DNA of 64,000 nucleotides, taken from positions 115,285,208 to 115,349,207 of the forward strand of contig CM077163.1 of NCBI GenBank assembly GCA_039583875.1, written 5' to 3'. The DNA comes from Platanthera guangdongensis (lineage: Eukaryota; Streptophyta; Magnoliopsida; Asparagales; Orchidaceae). Below, piece after piece: positions 44,290-55,354 of this stretch. The first letter of the stretch is position 1, and every line of letters begins with the position of its first letter. The position numbers were made by a program, and so were the translations under genes. The notes beneath the pieces are model-generated. The model did no database searches, was not told where the DNA came from, and saw nothing but the letters and a program-made list of their open reading frames with translations.

Positions 44290-44700
44290 CTTTAAATTAC
44301 ACCATGCATAGTCTTCATCAGCAGCAAGCCCACCTATATATTATTTGATACGGGTGCTTCGCACTCGTTTGTGTCAGAAGCATTCGTGGAAGGGCTGGAA
44401 GGCGTGGAGCAGTTCACTGGCTTGGTGATGAGGATATGACTACCAGACGGATTGGAGCTATTCACCACCGCCCGCTGCAACATGGAGGCGGAGATCGGCA
44501 GAAAGATATTTAAAGCACCAGCGATGATCATGAAGATGCTTGTCTTTGATTTGATACTGGGAATGACATGGTTGCACTGGAACCATGCTCAGATTGACTG
44601 CATGTCAAAGAGGATTACTTTGAGGCATGGGGATTCCGACATCGTCATCGAAGATATTAAACCTATTCCCCCTCTCTTGCTATCATCCATTTAGGCCGTC
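44290..44700 (+). pseudogene. B2 protease
   Basis: Plus strand. [13 protein letters not shown] with the catalytic D-T-G at about 44345-44370, and L-I-L-G-M-T-W-L further on. An in-frame TGA lies at about 44437 and TAG at 44692. The sequence just before V-F-I-S-S-K-P ends in GCATAG, an acceptor-like AG at the same place as the family A intron acceptor. Confidence 0.85.
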
Positions 44701-45284
44701 AAGGACCACTTGCAGGGGGAGGAAGTCTATGAAGTGTTGTTTGAAATGGCTGAGGCCAAGGGTTCCATCTCGGATATCCCGGTGGTGCGTCATTTTGCCG
44801 ACGTATTCCCAGAGAAGCTACCAAGGCTACCCCCGCACCGGGAGCAAGATTTCCGGATACAGCTAGTGCCGGGGCCTAAGCCAGCATTTAGAGCCCATTA
44901 CCGGATGGCCCCGAAGGAGCTGACAGAGTTTCGAAGCCAGCTCCAGGAACTAGTGGAGGCCGGATTTGTCCGGCCAAGCTCTTCACCATGGGGAGCCCAT
45001 TGTTGTTCGTCAAGAAGAAGGATGGGACACTTAGGTTGTGCATCGACTACCGATCACTGAACCGACTGACAGTCCGGAATACCTATCCATTGCCAAGGAT
45101 AGATGAGCTGTTTGACCAGCTGAAGGGCGCACATTTCTTTTCAAAATTGGATTTGAGGTCGGGCTACTATCAGCTGCGGATTCAGGAGGAGGACATTCTG
45201 AAGACTGCCTTAAATAGCAGATATGGGCTATTCGACTTCACCGTGATGCCTTTCGGCTCACGAATGCACCGTTGGCATTCATGA
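44701..45284 (+). pseudogene. B2 reverse transcriptase, N-terminal part
   Basis: D-V-F-P-E-K-L-P and M-A-P-K-E-L-T-E-F, then a frameshift at S-P-W-G-A (about 44988), then [16 protein letters not shown] and V-M-P-F-G. A second frameshift follows at about 45260, after the M-P-F-G motif. Confidence 0.9.
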
Positions 45285-46111
45285 GCCTCATGAATCTGGT
45301 GTTCGAGGCATATCTGGATGTGTCCATCATTATATTTATTGATGACATCCTCATTTACTCGAGGACAGAGGAGGAGCACACACGACATCTGACGCTGACC
45401 TTAGAGAGACTGCGGGAGCACCAGCTTTATGCGAAGATCAACAAATGTCAATTCTGGCTGAAGGAGGTGGCTTTCCTAGGCCATATCATCAGTGGTTCTG
45501 GGTTGGTAGTGGACCCGGCCAAGATTCAGGCAGTTCGGGATTGGCCGCAGCTGAAGTCGGCCACAGATGTGCGGAGTTTTCTAGGACTTCCCGGTTACTA
45601 CCGGAAGTTCGTGGAGGGATTTTCTCGTATTGCCCTTCCACTCTCATCCCTGAAGAGGAAGGATGTGCCCTTTGTCTGGACCACGCAGTGCGAGGTGGAT
45701 TTTCAAGAGCTGAAGGGTCGACTAACCGCGGCTCCTATACTTGTCCTTCCTTCCGGGAAAGAGGGATTCCAGGTCGACACCGACGCTTCCTACCAGGGCA
45801 TGGCTGTGGTGCTGATGCAGAATGGTCATGTGATAGCATACGCTTCTCGACAGTTGAAGAAGCATGAGCAGAACTACCCATTTCATGACTTAGAGATGGG
45901 AGCGGTCATATTTGCTCTGAAAGTCTTGCGACACTATCTGTACGGCGTCCATTGCGACATTTACTCCGATCACAAGAACTTGAGGTATGTGGACACGCAG
46001 AAAGAGCTGAACATCAGGCAGAGACGATGGGTGGATTTTCTAGCAGATTACCAGTACAAGATGCACTACCACCCAGGGAAGGCGAATGTGGTGGCAGATG
46101 CGCTAAGCTAG
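45262..46111 (+). pseudogene. B2 reverse transcriptase C-terminal part and RNase H
   Basis: The catalytic F-I-D-D box ([10 protein letters not shown], about 45335-45362), F-L-G-H-I-I-S and [15 protein letters not shown] are followed by RNase [22 protein letters not shown] and V-A-D-A-L-S. TAG at 46109-46111 directly follows. Confidence 0.92.
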
Positions 46112-46970
46112 AAGGCCGCAAACCCTGGAGCAAGAACGTAGTTGATGGCCTTGGAGTTGGTCCAGATGTTGGAAAAGATGCAGATATACTTTTTGTCTGA
46201 GGATCACCCTGAGCTATACCTGGAGTACCTATCGTCGTTGATTTCCACAAATGACATTCGAGACCGAGTCAGGTATGGCAGAGGCAAAATGCCCAGCTAG
46301 AGCCGATATTCCATGCCTTAGAAGCAGGCACTATTGTAGATTACTCGGTGAGGGATGGTCTAGTGTGCTTCAGAGGACGGTTTTACATACCAGAGGGAGG
46401 CCAGGTCCGGGAGGATATCATGATGAAGGCTCATTACAGTCAATATTCAGTACACTCGGGAGTTACGAAGATGACTGCGGACCTGAAGAAGACCATGTAC
46501 TGGCCAGTCATGAAGAAGGATATCACCAACATCGTGACCCACTGCGAGGCATGCCAACTGGTGAAGGCGGAGTGCAGAAACCCTGCAGGATTATTGCAGC
46601 GACTCCGAGTGCCGGAGTGGAAGTTCGATGATATCGCGATGGACTTCATACATGGGCTTCCCCGATCGCGGATGGGGAATGATTCGATCTGGGTGATCGT
46701 CGACCGGCTGACGAAGGTAGCCAGATTTATTCTGATCAGGAAGTATGACTCGATTGGTGTGTTGGTTTGGAAGTTTGTGGAGCAGTTCATCCGTTATCAT
46801 GGTGTGCCCAGGTCGATTGTATCAGACCGGGATGGACGGTTTATGTCTAGGGAGTTGAGATCAGTGCAGACTTACTTGGGCACTCGACTAACATTCAGTA
46901 CAACGTTTCATCCCAAGTCTGATGGGCAGACAAAACGCACTAATCGTACCTTGGAAGATCTGCTGTGACT
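46112..46970 (+). pseudogene. B2 integrase N-terminal domain and core
   Basis: After a degenerate linker with stops (46112-46347) the frame from 46348 shows the zinc finger (H-Y-S-Q-Y-S-V-H-S-G ... C-E-A-C-Q-L-V-K), A-M-D-F-I-H-G-L-P, and V-S-D-R-D-G-R-F. The normally catalytic Glu of D-G-Q-T-E-R is replaced by Lys (D-G-Q-T-K-R), so even without stops this integrase would be inactive. TGA at about 46966 replaces an Arg-type codon. Confidence 0.9.
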
Positions 46971-47624
46971 TTGCATATTGGATCGCAGTGAGCCCTGGGA
47001 GAAGCTATGCCACTGATCGAGTTCTCATATAATAACAGCTACCAATCCAGCATAAGGATGGATCCTTATGAGGCCCTGTATGGATGAAGGTGTAGGACTC
47101 CGCTGTCATGGATAAAGGATAAGGATCCGAAGGCTTTGGGTTCAGAGTTTGTCGAGGACACAGAGGCTCAGGTGAGATTGATACGGGACAGGATGCTAGA
47201 GGAATAGAGACAACATGCTATTTATTACGATGCTGGTCATCGTTAGGTGGAGTTCCGGGTGGGGGACTAGGTGTTCTTGAAGATCCGACCAATGCATAGG
47301 GTTTCACGGGTATGCGGTAGGAAGAAGAAGCTCAGCCCAAGATATATGGTGCCTTATAAGATCCGAGAGCTGATCGGTCCCTTGGCATACAGGCTAGAGT
47401 TGCCACCGGAGCTGGCAAGTCTGCACGACGTGTTCCATGTATCCACTCTTAGGAGGGCTCTACTACGCTCGAAGCAGCAGATTACCGCCATGAATGGGCC
47501 GGTAACATCTGATCTGTCAGTTTACTTGGAACTGGTCCGGATTGACGATAAGGGAATACGAGTTTTGCGCTACAAGAAGGTTCCATTGGTCAAGGTCTTG
47601 TGGAGGAATCATGGTCGAGAGGAG
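46971..47624 (+). pseudogene. B2 integrase C-terminal region, interrupted by C2
   Basis: Y-N-N-S-Y-Q-S-S-I, P-Y-E-A-L-Y-G with a following TGA, the degenerate G-D-x-V-F-L-K-I-R-P motif, K-K-K-L-S-P-R-Y-M-V-P-Y, and V-P-L-V-K-V-L-W-R-N-H-G-R-E-E. The last Glu codons fall in the C2 TSD AGGAG (47620-47624). The gene continues at 60323. Confidence 0.9.
47620..47624. repeat. C2 target-site duplication, left copy (AGGAG)
   Basis: AGGAG before TGTTGGG and again at 60318-60322 after TTTCA. Removing C2 and one copy restores the B2 reading frame into H-T-W-E-P-Q-D-L-M, which B1 shows uninterrupted. Confidence 0.95.
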
Positions 47625-47769
47625 TGTTGGGTATATTGGAAAATGTGTACCAGATTTGAAGAAGCCTCACCCTACTCAATGATATACATCAAGGTGTTTT
47701 TGATGTGCTCTGAGTTTATATGTGCAGGTTAAGTAATTGCAGGAAATGCGGAAAAGTTTATAAGTTCAT

Positions 47770-48475
47770 GTGTTGACACCTAGAGATGTAGTGTCGACAC
47801 TTATGAAGGCTTGTGTTGACACCTAGAGAAGCTGTGTCGACACTGGGAGTATTTGTGTCGACACCAGGAAAGGCAGAGTCAACACCAGAAGAAAAGTGTA
47901 GACACATACAGGCAGTGTCGACACACTATGAAGAATACTCAACATATATCATGTCGACACTTAGAGGCAGTGTCGACACCCAGAGAAGCTTAGTCGACAT
48001 CCAATGTGTCGACACCAGGAAGCTGTGTCAACACACTAAAGGCATTGTCGACATCAACTGTGTCGACACACAGGACTTGTGTCGACACACAACAAGTTTC
48101 AACACAGTTAAAGTAAAAGAAGTACTTGTGTCGACACAAAGGAGATGTGTCGACACTCAGCAAGTTTCAACACAAGAAGGCATGTGTCGACACAAAGGAG
48201 ATGTGTCGACACACAACAGAATTCAACTAAGTTCTAAAGAAGAAGTACGTGTGTCGACACACAGAATCAGTGTCGACACATTCAACAGAAGGCTTGTGTC
48301 GACACAAGGAATCAGTGTCGACACATTCTGAAGAAGCAGTGTCGAGAAGATGTTACAACAACACAAGGAGTTGTGTCGACACCATCAAGGCTAGTGTCGA
48401 CACTTAGTCCACTTGTGTCGACACTTGGTCTATTTGTGTCGACACATAATGAAGTACAGTCTCGACACTTTCATA
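47770..48475. repeat. GTGTCGACAC palindrome array (C2 5' LTR)
   Basis: Around thirty copies or near-copies, spacing about 15-30 bp. Several variants are CpG-decay forms (GTGTTGACAC, GTCAACAC) at positions where the 3' LTR keeps CpG, and vice versa. Confidence 0.92.
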
Positions 48476-48602
48476 CAGAGACAGTGATTTCAAGAAGTGA
48501 CTGGATGACTTGACAGCTGCCATTTCAACCGGTCTACTGCAACTGTCAGAGCTGTCAGAAGTTCGTTAGAAACCGGATCAGCCGGTTACCTTGGAGGAAG
48601 AC

Positions 48603-48610
48603 TATATAAA
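48603..48610 (+). promoter_or_regulatory. TATA box of C2 5' LTR
   Basis: TATATAAA in GACTATATAAAGGCC, downstream of the palindrome array. The right LTR repeats it at 59366-59373. Confidence 0.7.
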
Positions 48611-49559
48611 GGCCTTTCTCCTTCAACAGTGAAGGATAGAAAAATCAATTAATAAAGAATCAATTTTCAATCAATCCGAAGATTAATACAGATCCAGAGA
48701 AAACTGTAAATCAGTATTTTGAAGAAATTTCAGATTAACTTGGAGAGAGAGAACTCCAGTATCTGAAATCAAGAAAGAGACTTGTTAATCAAATCTCTTA
48801 AGAAGTAGGTTCTGAACTAGGCTGCAAAGTAGGATCCAGATTTAATTCTCCATCCTAAGAAGGAAGTTGTCAGCCGGTCTACTTTAAGAAGATCATCATT
48901 ACTGAGTTCAGACTCAAGAAACCTTGAAAAAAGCAAAGACAAAGTTGATCTCAGGGATCAGTGCTATCAAGAACTGATCAAGAAGATTGCCCTCTTCATT
49001 CTCTCAAAAACTGAGTGGTGATCTAAAACTTATTATTATCTTTTTCTAGGATCCTAAGGGATCTGAGTTGTAAGCCTAAATTTATAAAGGCTGAGGAAGG
49101 GCTTTTGATCCTAAGTGTAGGAGAATCAATTCTCTGAGTGTAGGCCTTGTTGAGGGCTGAGGTAGGGTTGTTTAGCCTGAGTGTAGGTCTTGTTGAAGAC
49201 TGAGTGGTAGGGCTTTATACCTGAGTTGTAGGAGTGGGGTCACTCTGAGTTGTAGGAACCTGTTTGGGGTTCTGAGCTGTAGGATCTGAGGATCTAAGGA
49301 GAAGTGCAGAAGTTAGGCCGAATCTAGTACACTACTAGATAGGCGAAGGGGGAAAGTGGATGTTCCAAGACCTTGGGGAACCACTATAAACACTGTGTGC
49401 ACTCTGTGAATGTTTGTTTCTGTGATTGTTGTGTTGTGATAGCTGTAGAATTGCATTTGCTGCTTAAAGTTCAAAATAATTTGTCTGCCTTTAAAGTAAA
49501 AAGAAAAAGTACACCTATTAACCCCTCCCTCTAGGTGGTTAGACACTATTTCTTTCAAG

Positions 49560-49571
49560 TGATATCAAAGC
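49560..49571 (+). other. C2 primer binding site
   Basis: TGATATCAAAGC, two bases after the LTR; degraded by one base (G to A) from the TGGTATCAAAGC seen in C1. Confidence 0.82.
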
Positions 49572-49647
49572 GAGGTTACTCAAAAAGGGACTTAACAGTC
49601 TGAGTAAGATCCTGTAGGCAGATTCAGAACAAACAAGAATCAAGAAA

Positions 49648-51687
49648 ATGGGTTCTAGTGAGAATCACACAGAGCTGGGGTCCATGAAATTCCCAATATG
49701 TAGAAAAGAGATATTTGGCATATGGAAAGAGTGGGTTAGACTCTTTATGGAAGCTTCTGACCCAAGGATATATATTACAGTTAAATAAGGCCCATATGTG
49801 CCAATAAAGATATCTATTCTGGATGCAAATCAGAAAACTCCCAAGGACTTCTCTGAAATGACTAAAGATGAAATCATTCTGGCCACTATGGACAAAAGAG
49901 CCCAAAATATAATTGTTAGTATCATAGATGATGCAACATTTCAGAACTTAATTCATTGTAAAACCTCTAAAGAAATGTGGGACACATTAATAGTCTATAT
50001 GGAGGGCTCAGAGGAAGTAAGACAAGATAGGAAGTCAATGTTAAATCAGGAATATGAAAGCTTCAGACAAGGAAAGTCTGATAGCATTACAGAATGTTAC
50101 AAGCAGTTCTATAGGATTGTTAATGAGTTGATGTCCTATGGAAGAGATTTCAGTAACTATGAGCTGAATGACAAGTTCTTAAGATCCTTGACTAAGGACT
50201 GGGACACGAGGATTTGTGCCATTAGGGAAGTGGCCAAACTAGTTGATATACCTCCTCCAACTTTGTTTGGAAAACTGCTATCTTATGAGATGCATTTAAT
50301 GGCTAGAAGGGAGGAAGAGAAGAATACTAGAGTGGAGCACAAGGAAAAGTCTGTGGCCTTCAAGACTGAAGCCACTAAGAACTATAGAAGCAAGTCTCCA
50401 TCTCCACCTCAAATAATTACTGAGGCTGTCACAGATAATTCAGATAGCAAGAATTCAGATAGCAGTGAAAGTGATGAAGACTTTGCTGCTTTTACTAGGC
50501 ATTTTCAAAAATTTCTGAAGAAGAAGCAGTGGAGGTCTATGCATTCCACTTTTCAGCCAAAAGATGACTACCATCAGAAAATAAAGTCATCAAGGAATGA
50601 CAGAAGCAGGTCCAAGCCAAGCAAAGCTACATCTTCAAACATTATGTGCTATTGCTGCAATAGACAGGGACATGTAGTGCCTGAATGTCCTGAAAAGTGG
50701 AAGGAGTCAGCTGACAAAAAGAAGACTCAGTTTAAGGGCAAAAAGGAAAAGTCCTTTGTTACTAAGAAAGACAAGAGTCTGACAGATCAGTCATCTTCAG
50801 AAACAGAATCAGAAGCTGAAGCCTACATTGGATTATTTGCTGAAGAGGAAGAAGATGAGTTCATGCAGCTAATGAACTCAATTTATGAGCATGAAGATCA
50901 TCAGTGCAAGGGACTGATGACTATATCTGAAGGAGATAAGATTCAGGATCAGCCTGGACCAAGTAAGGTACAAAGTTGTTCTTCTAGTTCAATTTATAGT
51001 ACTGAGTCAGAATCAGATACATCTGCATCAAGTGATGTGGGTGGGTCTGAATCTGAAAGAGATATTCATCAGTTAAATGATGAATATAGAGACTTGTTGC
51101 AGGACTTGAAGAAAAGCAAAACCTTGGCCAAAACTCAGGCAAAGGAGATTGCTAGTCTTAAATTAGCTGCTGCTGATTCAGACAAGTTGTTAGATCAGAA
51201 ACTGAATGAGATAGTCAGACTGAAAAACATTACTGTTATTCAGATGGGTACTATTACATTTAAGAATGATCAAATTAGAAATCTGGAGGTTACACTTCAG
51301 AAAGAGAAAGAGATAGTAGCAAGTTTTTCTAAACATAAATGTGTTTTACCCTTGATAGATGAGTTTGTACCTTAAAAGGGTAAGGCTGGATTAGGATTTA
51401 AAAAACCTGCCTGGACTGCTAGGTCCAAATCTAAGGGCAAAGCCCCAGCACAAAACAAGAAGCCTGCTGTAGATAATTCAGCCATGGTAGTACCTAAACA
51501 AAGGTACAACAGGTTTGAGTGTTGGTATTGTGGCAAGATAGGCCACTTTGTCTTAGATTGTTGGCACAATTCAAGTGTCAAAGAGAGTAGCAAACTGCCT
51601 GCTAGAAGAGCTACATGTAGCTTTGTTAAAGGTCAGACTAACCTGCACTAAGGACCCAAGAGTTATTTGGGTTCGAAGGTTAAGTAA
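49648..51687 (+). pseudogene. C2 gag
   Basis: ATG at 49648 (M-G-S-S-E-N-H-T-E-L-G). The Gag core spans residues 1-210 (I-W-K-E-W-V, M-W-D-T-L-I-V-Y-M-E-G, L-R-S-L-T-K-D-W-D). The first zinc knuckle is C-Y-C-C-N-R-Q-G-H-V-V-P-E-C at 50647-50688. An acidic Ser-rich segment and a coiled coil (about 51060-51345) follow, then the second knuckle C-W-Y-C-G-K-I-G-H-F-V-L-D-C at 51520-51561. In-frame TAA codons at 49786 and 51373 stand where C1 has Gln codons; another lies near 51650. The TAA at 51685-51687 aligns with the C1 gag stop and is probably authentic. Confidence 0.9.
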
Positions 51688-51702
51688 TCTGTTTTGCAGG
51701 TG

Positions 51703-52938
51703 AGTCCAAGTGGCCATACCCCTATATGGTACTTGGACAGTGGATGTTCCAGGCACATGACTGGAACAAGGGGGTTGTTGAAGGACTATACACCTATCAA
51801 GGATGGCCCTATAGTTACCTTTGGTGGTTCAAAAAAAGGAATCATCAAGGGATTTGGTAACATTTCTAGTAAACAGATTATAATTACTCAAGTGGCTTAT
51901 GTAAAGGGTTTGAAACACAACCTCATTTATATACGTCAGCTGAGTGATTTAGAATATGACATCTCATTTGTCAAGAATGGTTGTCATATCAAAAGGTCAT
52001 GTGATCAAAAGATCATTTTGACAGGATATAAGAAGAGAAATGTTTATTGTCTTGACTTTGTGTGTGAGAACAATGTTTCTCCTATTTATCTTGTAGCTGT
52101 TGAGAGAGTCTCACATTGTGTTAAATGGCACAAGAGGCTGGCTCATCTTAACTATAAGACAATTGGCCAACTCTTTAGCAAAGAGTTAGTGAGGAATGGT
52201 CCTCAAGTTAAGTGTATAAAGGATGGGATATGCTCGGCTTGTCAAAAAGGCAAGCAGACCAAATCCACCTTTCATAGCCTTGAGAACAAGGATTCTATGA
52301 GGTGTCTATACCTCTTGCATATGGATCTTTTTGGTCCTATGCCAGTTCATAGTCTAGGTAGGAAGGTCTACACATTTGTGGTAGTAGATGACTATTCAAG
52401 ATATTCCTGGGTGTTCTTCCTAAGACAAAAATCTGAAACCCCAAGTATCTTATATAGTTTTGTTAAACAAATTCAGAATAAGTTGGACAGTACAGTGGTC
52501 AAAATCAGAAGTGACCATGGTACTGAATTTTAGTCTGAAAGTGTGACAAAACTGTGTGAAGAATTTGGGATATTTCAAGAATTTTCTTCACCAAGAACAC
52601 CTCAGCAAAATGGTATTGCTGAAAGGAAAAATAGAACATTGATAGAGGCTGGTAGAACCCTATTGAGTGACACTTCTCTCCCAGAATATTTCTGGGCTGA
52701 GGCAGTAAATACTGCATGTCATGTGATCAATAGGGCTACTATCACCAAGTGCCACAAGAAGACTCCCTATGAGATTGTGAAGGGCAGAAAACCAAATTTA
52801 TCCTATTTCAGGATCTTTGGTTGCAAGTGATATATACTTAACAATGGCAAGTCTTATCTAACCAAGTTTGCTGCCAGATCCCAAGAGAGGATCTTTGTTG
52901 GGTACAACAATAATAGTAAGGATTATAGGGTCTAAAAC
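51703..52938 (+). pseudogene. C2 pol: protease, pre-integrase domain and integrase
   Basis: S-P-S-G-H-T-P-I-W-Y-L-D-S-G-C-S-R-H-M-T opens protease (catalytic D-S-G near 51733-51745). The pre-integrase zinc region has H-K-R-L-A-H-L-N and C-S-A-C-Q-K-G-K. The integrase core has L-H-M-D-L-F-G-P-M, I-R-S-D-H-G-T-E-F and P-Q-Q-N-G-I-A-E-R-K-N (all three acidic residues kept), then N-L-S-Y-F-R-I-F-G. Stops: TAG at 52531, TGA at 52828 (a Trp codon position) and TAA at about 52936. It is in the same frame as gag. Confidence 0.92.
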
Positions 52939-54859
52939 TTGATTACTCAAGTTGTAGAAGAGTTTGTACATGTAGTTTTTGATGAAACAAGACTCATTAA
53001 ATGTGAATTGCCAAGTAGTGTTTGTAGCTCTACAGGTATAACTGATAAGATGGACAAGCTTACCATTACAGAAGGTTCTACTACAATTCAGCAAGTGGAA
53101 AATGGTGGCTGCTGTCCAGGGGGAGTACAAGACTCTCTAGATGCAGAAGAAGACCAAGAGGTGCAGCATGTTGAAGAGGCTGGAGGTGTACAACCTGAAG
53201 ACAGACTACCTCCAGCAAATAGACACATAAAGGATTATCCAGCCAATCAAATAATTGGTGATTCCAGACAAGGAGTGCAAACAAGAAGCAGGAATCTGAG
53301 TACAGTTCTTTACTCCAGCTTCCTATCCCAAGTAGAACCAAAGAAGTTTGAAGAAGCAGTTCTAGACCCTCATTGGATTGATGTCATACAAGAGGAGCTG
53401 AATCAGTTCAGGAGGTGCAAGGTCTGGAAGCTTGTTCCTAAACCAAAAGACCACAATATCATTGGAACAAAGTGGATCTTCAGGAACAAATTGGATGAGA
53501 ATGGAATCATTATAAAGAATAAAGCTAGACTTGTCGCAAAGGGATATAGGTAGGAAGAAGGTATTGATTTTGATCAAACCTTTGCTCCAGTAGCAATACT
53601 AGAGGCAATCAGGATGTTCCTTGCCTATGCAACATATCAAGGGTTTATGGTGTTCCAAATGGATGTTAAGTCAGCTTTCCTAAATGGAGATCTAAAGGAA
53701 GAAGACTATGTAGAGCAGCCCTCAGGTTTTGTTGATTCTCTTAAACCTGATTATGTATATAGACTTAGGAAGGCTTTATATGGGTTAAAACAAGCCCCAA
53801 GGGCTTGGTATGAAACCTTGTCTAGTTTCCTCATTGAGAACAAATTCTCAAGGGGGAAAATAGACAAGACTCTATTCCTTAGGGAATCTAAAGGCAAGAT
53901 TATCTTAGTCCAAATATATGTAGATGACATAATATTTGGGTCTACTGAAAGTAGTCTTTGTAGAAAGTTTGCAAAACTTATGCAAGGAAAATTTGAAATG
54001 AGCAGTATGGGGGAACTTAAGTTCTTCTTGGGTCTCCAAGTAAGACAGACTAAAGATGGTCTGTCCATATGCCAGTCTAAGTTCACCCTAGAGTTGATAA
54101 AGAAGTATGGTATGGAATCATCCACTACCATGAAAACTCATATGGGGTCAAGCATGTCTCTAAGCAAAGATGATGCAGGGAAACCTGTAGATGAAACTTT
54201 GTATAGAGGGATAGTTGGCTCCCTACTGTATTTGACTGCTAGTAGACCAGATATTATGTATGCCACATGTGTCTGTGCTAGGTACCAAGCATACCCTAAA
54301 GAATCTCATCTGACTACAGTCAAAAGGATTTTGAGATTTCTTAAGGGCACACCTTATCTAGGCCTTTGGTACCCTAGGAATGGAGATTTTGTACTGATAG
54401 GTTATTCAGATGCATATTTTGCAGGCTGCAAGGAAGATAGAAAGAGTACTACAGGAACCTGTCAATTTCTAGGTGGAAGACTGGTGTCATGGAGTAGTAA
54501 GAAGCAGACCAGTGTGGCAATCTCCACAACTGAGTCAGAATATGTTGCTGCAGGAAGATACTGTGCACAACTTTTATGGATTCAACACCAGCTAGAAGAC
54601 TATGGTATTCAAGTAAGTAGAACACCTTTATTTTGTGATTCTACAAGTGTCATTTCTATTGCAAATAATCCTGTCTCCCATAGTAGGACTAAGCACATAG
54701 AATTTAATACCATTTTCTTATAGAACATGTAGAAAAGAGGACATTTCCGTAGAATATGTTAAAACAGATAATCAGATTGCTGATATGTTTACTAAGCCCC
54801 TAGATGAAACCAAATTCAATAATTTTAAAATTGAATTAGGAATGTTGAACTTAGAATAG
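52939..54859 (+). pseudogene. C2 pol: reverse transcriptase and RNase H
   Basis: A Glu/Gln-rich linker (about 53000-53250) leads into RT: G-T-K-W-I-F-R-N-K, A-R-L-V-A-K-G-Y-R then TAG at 53551 (Gln in C1), [21 protein letters not shown], catalytic Y-V-D-D-I-I-F-G-S (about 53918-53945). RNase [30 protein letters not shown] and S-R-T-K-H-I-E-F. A frameshift near 54715 precedes the conserved A-D-M-F-T-K-P-L-D end. The stop TAG is at 54857-54859. Only a few lesions separate it from an intact frame. Confidence 0.92.
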
Positions 54860-54884
54860 TTTCATAAAATTGGCTAAGTAAAAT

Positions 54885-55200
54885 GGTGTCGACACATGAA
54901 GTTGTCTGTGTCGACACATAGAAGTGGTGTCGACATTTCAGAGAAATGGTGTCGACACATCTAGATAGTCTGTGTCAACACTTCAGAGAAGTAGTGTCGA
55001 CACATCCAGAGTAGGTGTCGACACATCCAGGGTGGTGTCGACACTTAGGATTAACACAAATTCGTCAAGTGAAGTATCGACTAATCGTCGAGCGCAGATG
55101 TTTAAGTGTCGACACATATATTTTGTCGACTATATTTGTGTCGACACATAGTTGTCGAGACATTAGACGTAGTGTCGACACTTTTCAACAGTGTTGACAC
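54885..55200. repeat. GTGTCGACAC array upstream of C2 ORF3
   Basis: About twelve GTGTCGACAC units and variants between the pol stop and the TATA box at 55247. It occupies the same relative position as the C1 array at 27400-27615, but with different intervening sequence. Confidence 0.9.
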
Positions 55201-55246
55201 ATTTACAGTATTTTGACACGCCTTTTCACCTTCGATTTTAGAAATG

Positions 55247-55254
55247 TATAAATA
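55247..55254 (+). promoter_or_regulatory. TATA box upstream of C2 ORF3
   Basis: TATAAATA in AAATGTATAAATAGG, identical to C1 at 27672. It lies 101 bp before the ORF3 ATG (55355), again followed by a TCTCTCTTCTC leader. Confidence 0.65.
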
Positions 55255-55354
55255 GGTCTTCACCATTGTTTGTCGACACGCACTCCATAGTTTTGAGACC
55301 ACACTTGTGTGTCGACATCTCTCTTCTCTAAATTCAAAATTTCTCCAAACCCTA

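Larger units (their letters stand above)
47625..49557 (+). repeat. C2 5' LTR
   Basis: 1933 bp, TGTTGGGTATATTGG to TTTCTTTCA. U3 holds the GTGTCGACAC array (47770-48475), the TATA box is at 48603, and the CTGAG-TTGTAGG block (49055-49300) and CCCTCCCTCTAGG motif lie near the 3' end. Confidence 0.95.

Noticed and set aside
47770..48475. CRISPR-like regularly spaced palindromes
   Set aside because: Units are 10 bp, spacing is irregular, spacers are not unique inserts and the array is duplicated in both LTRs; it is an LTR motif array in a plant element.
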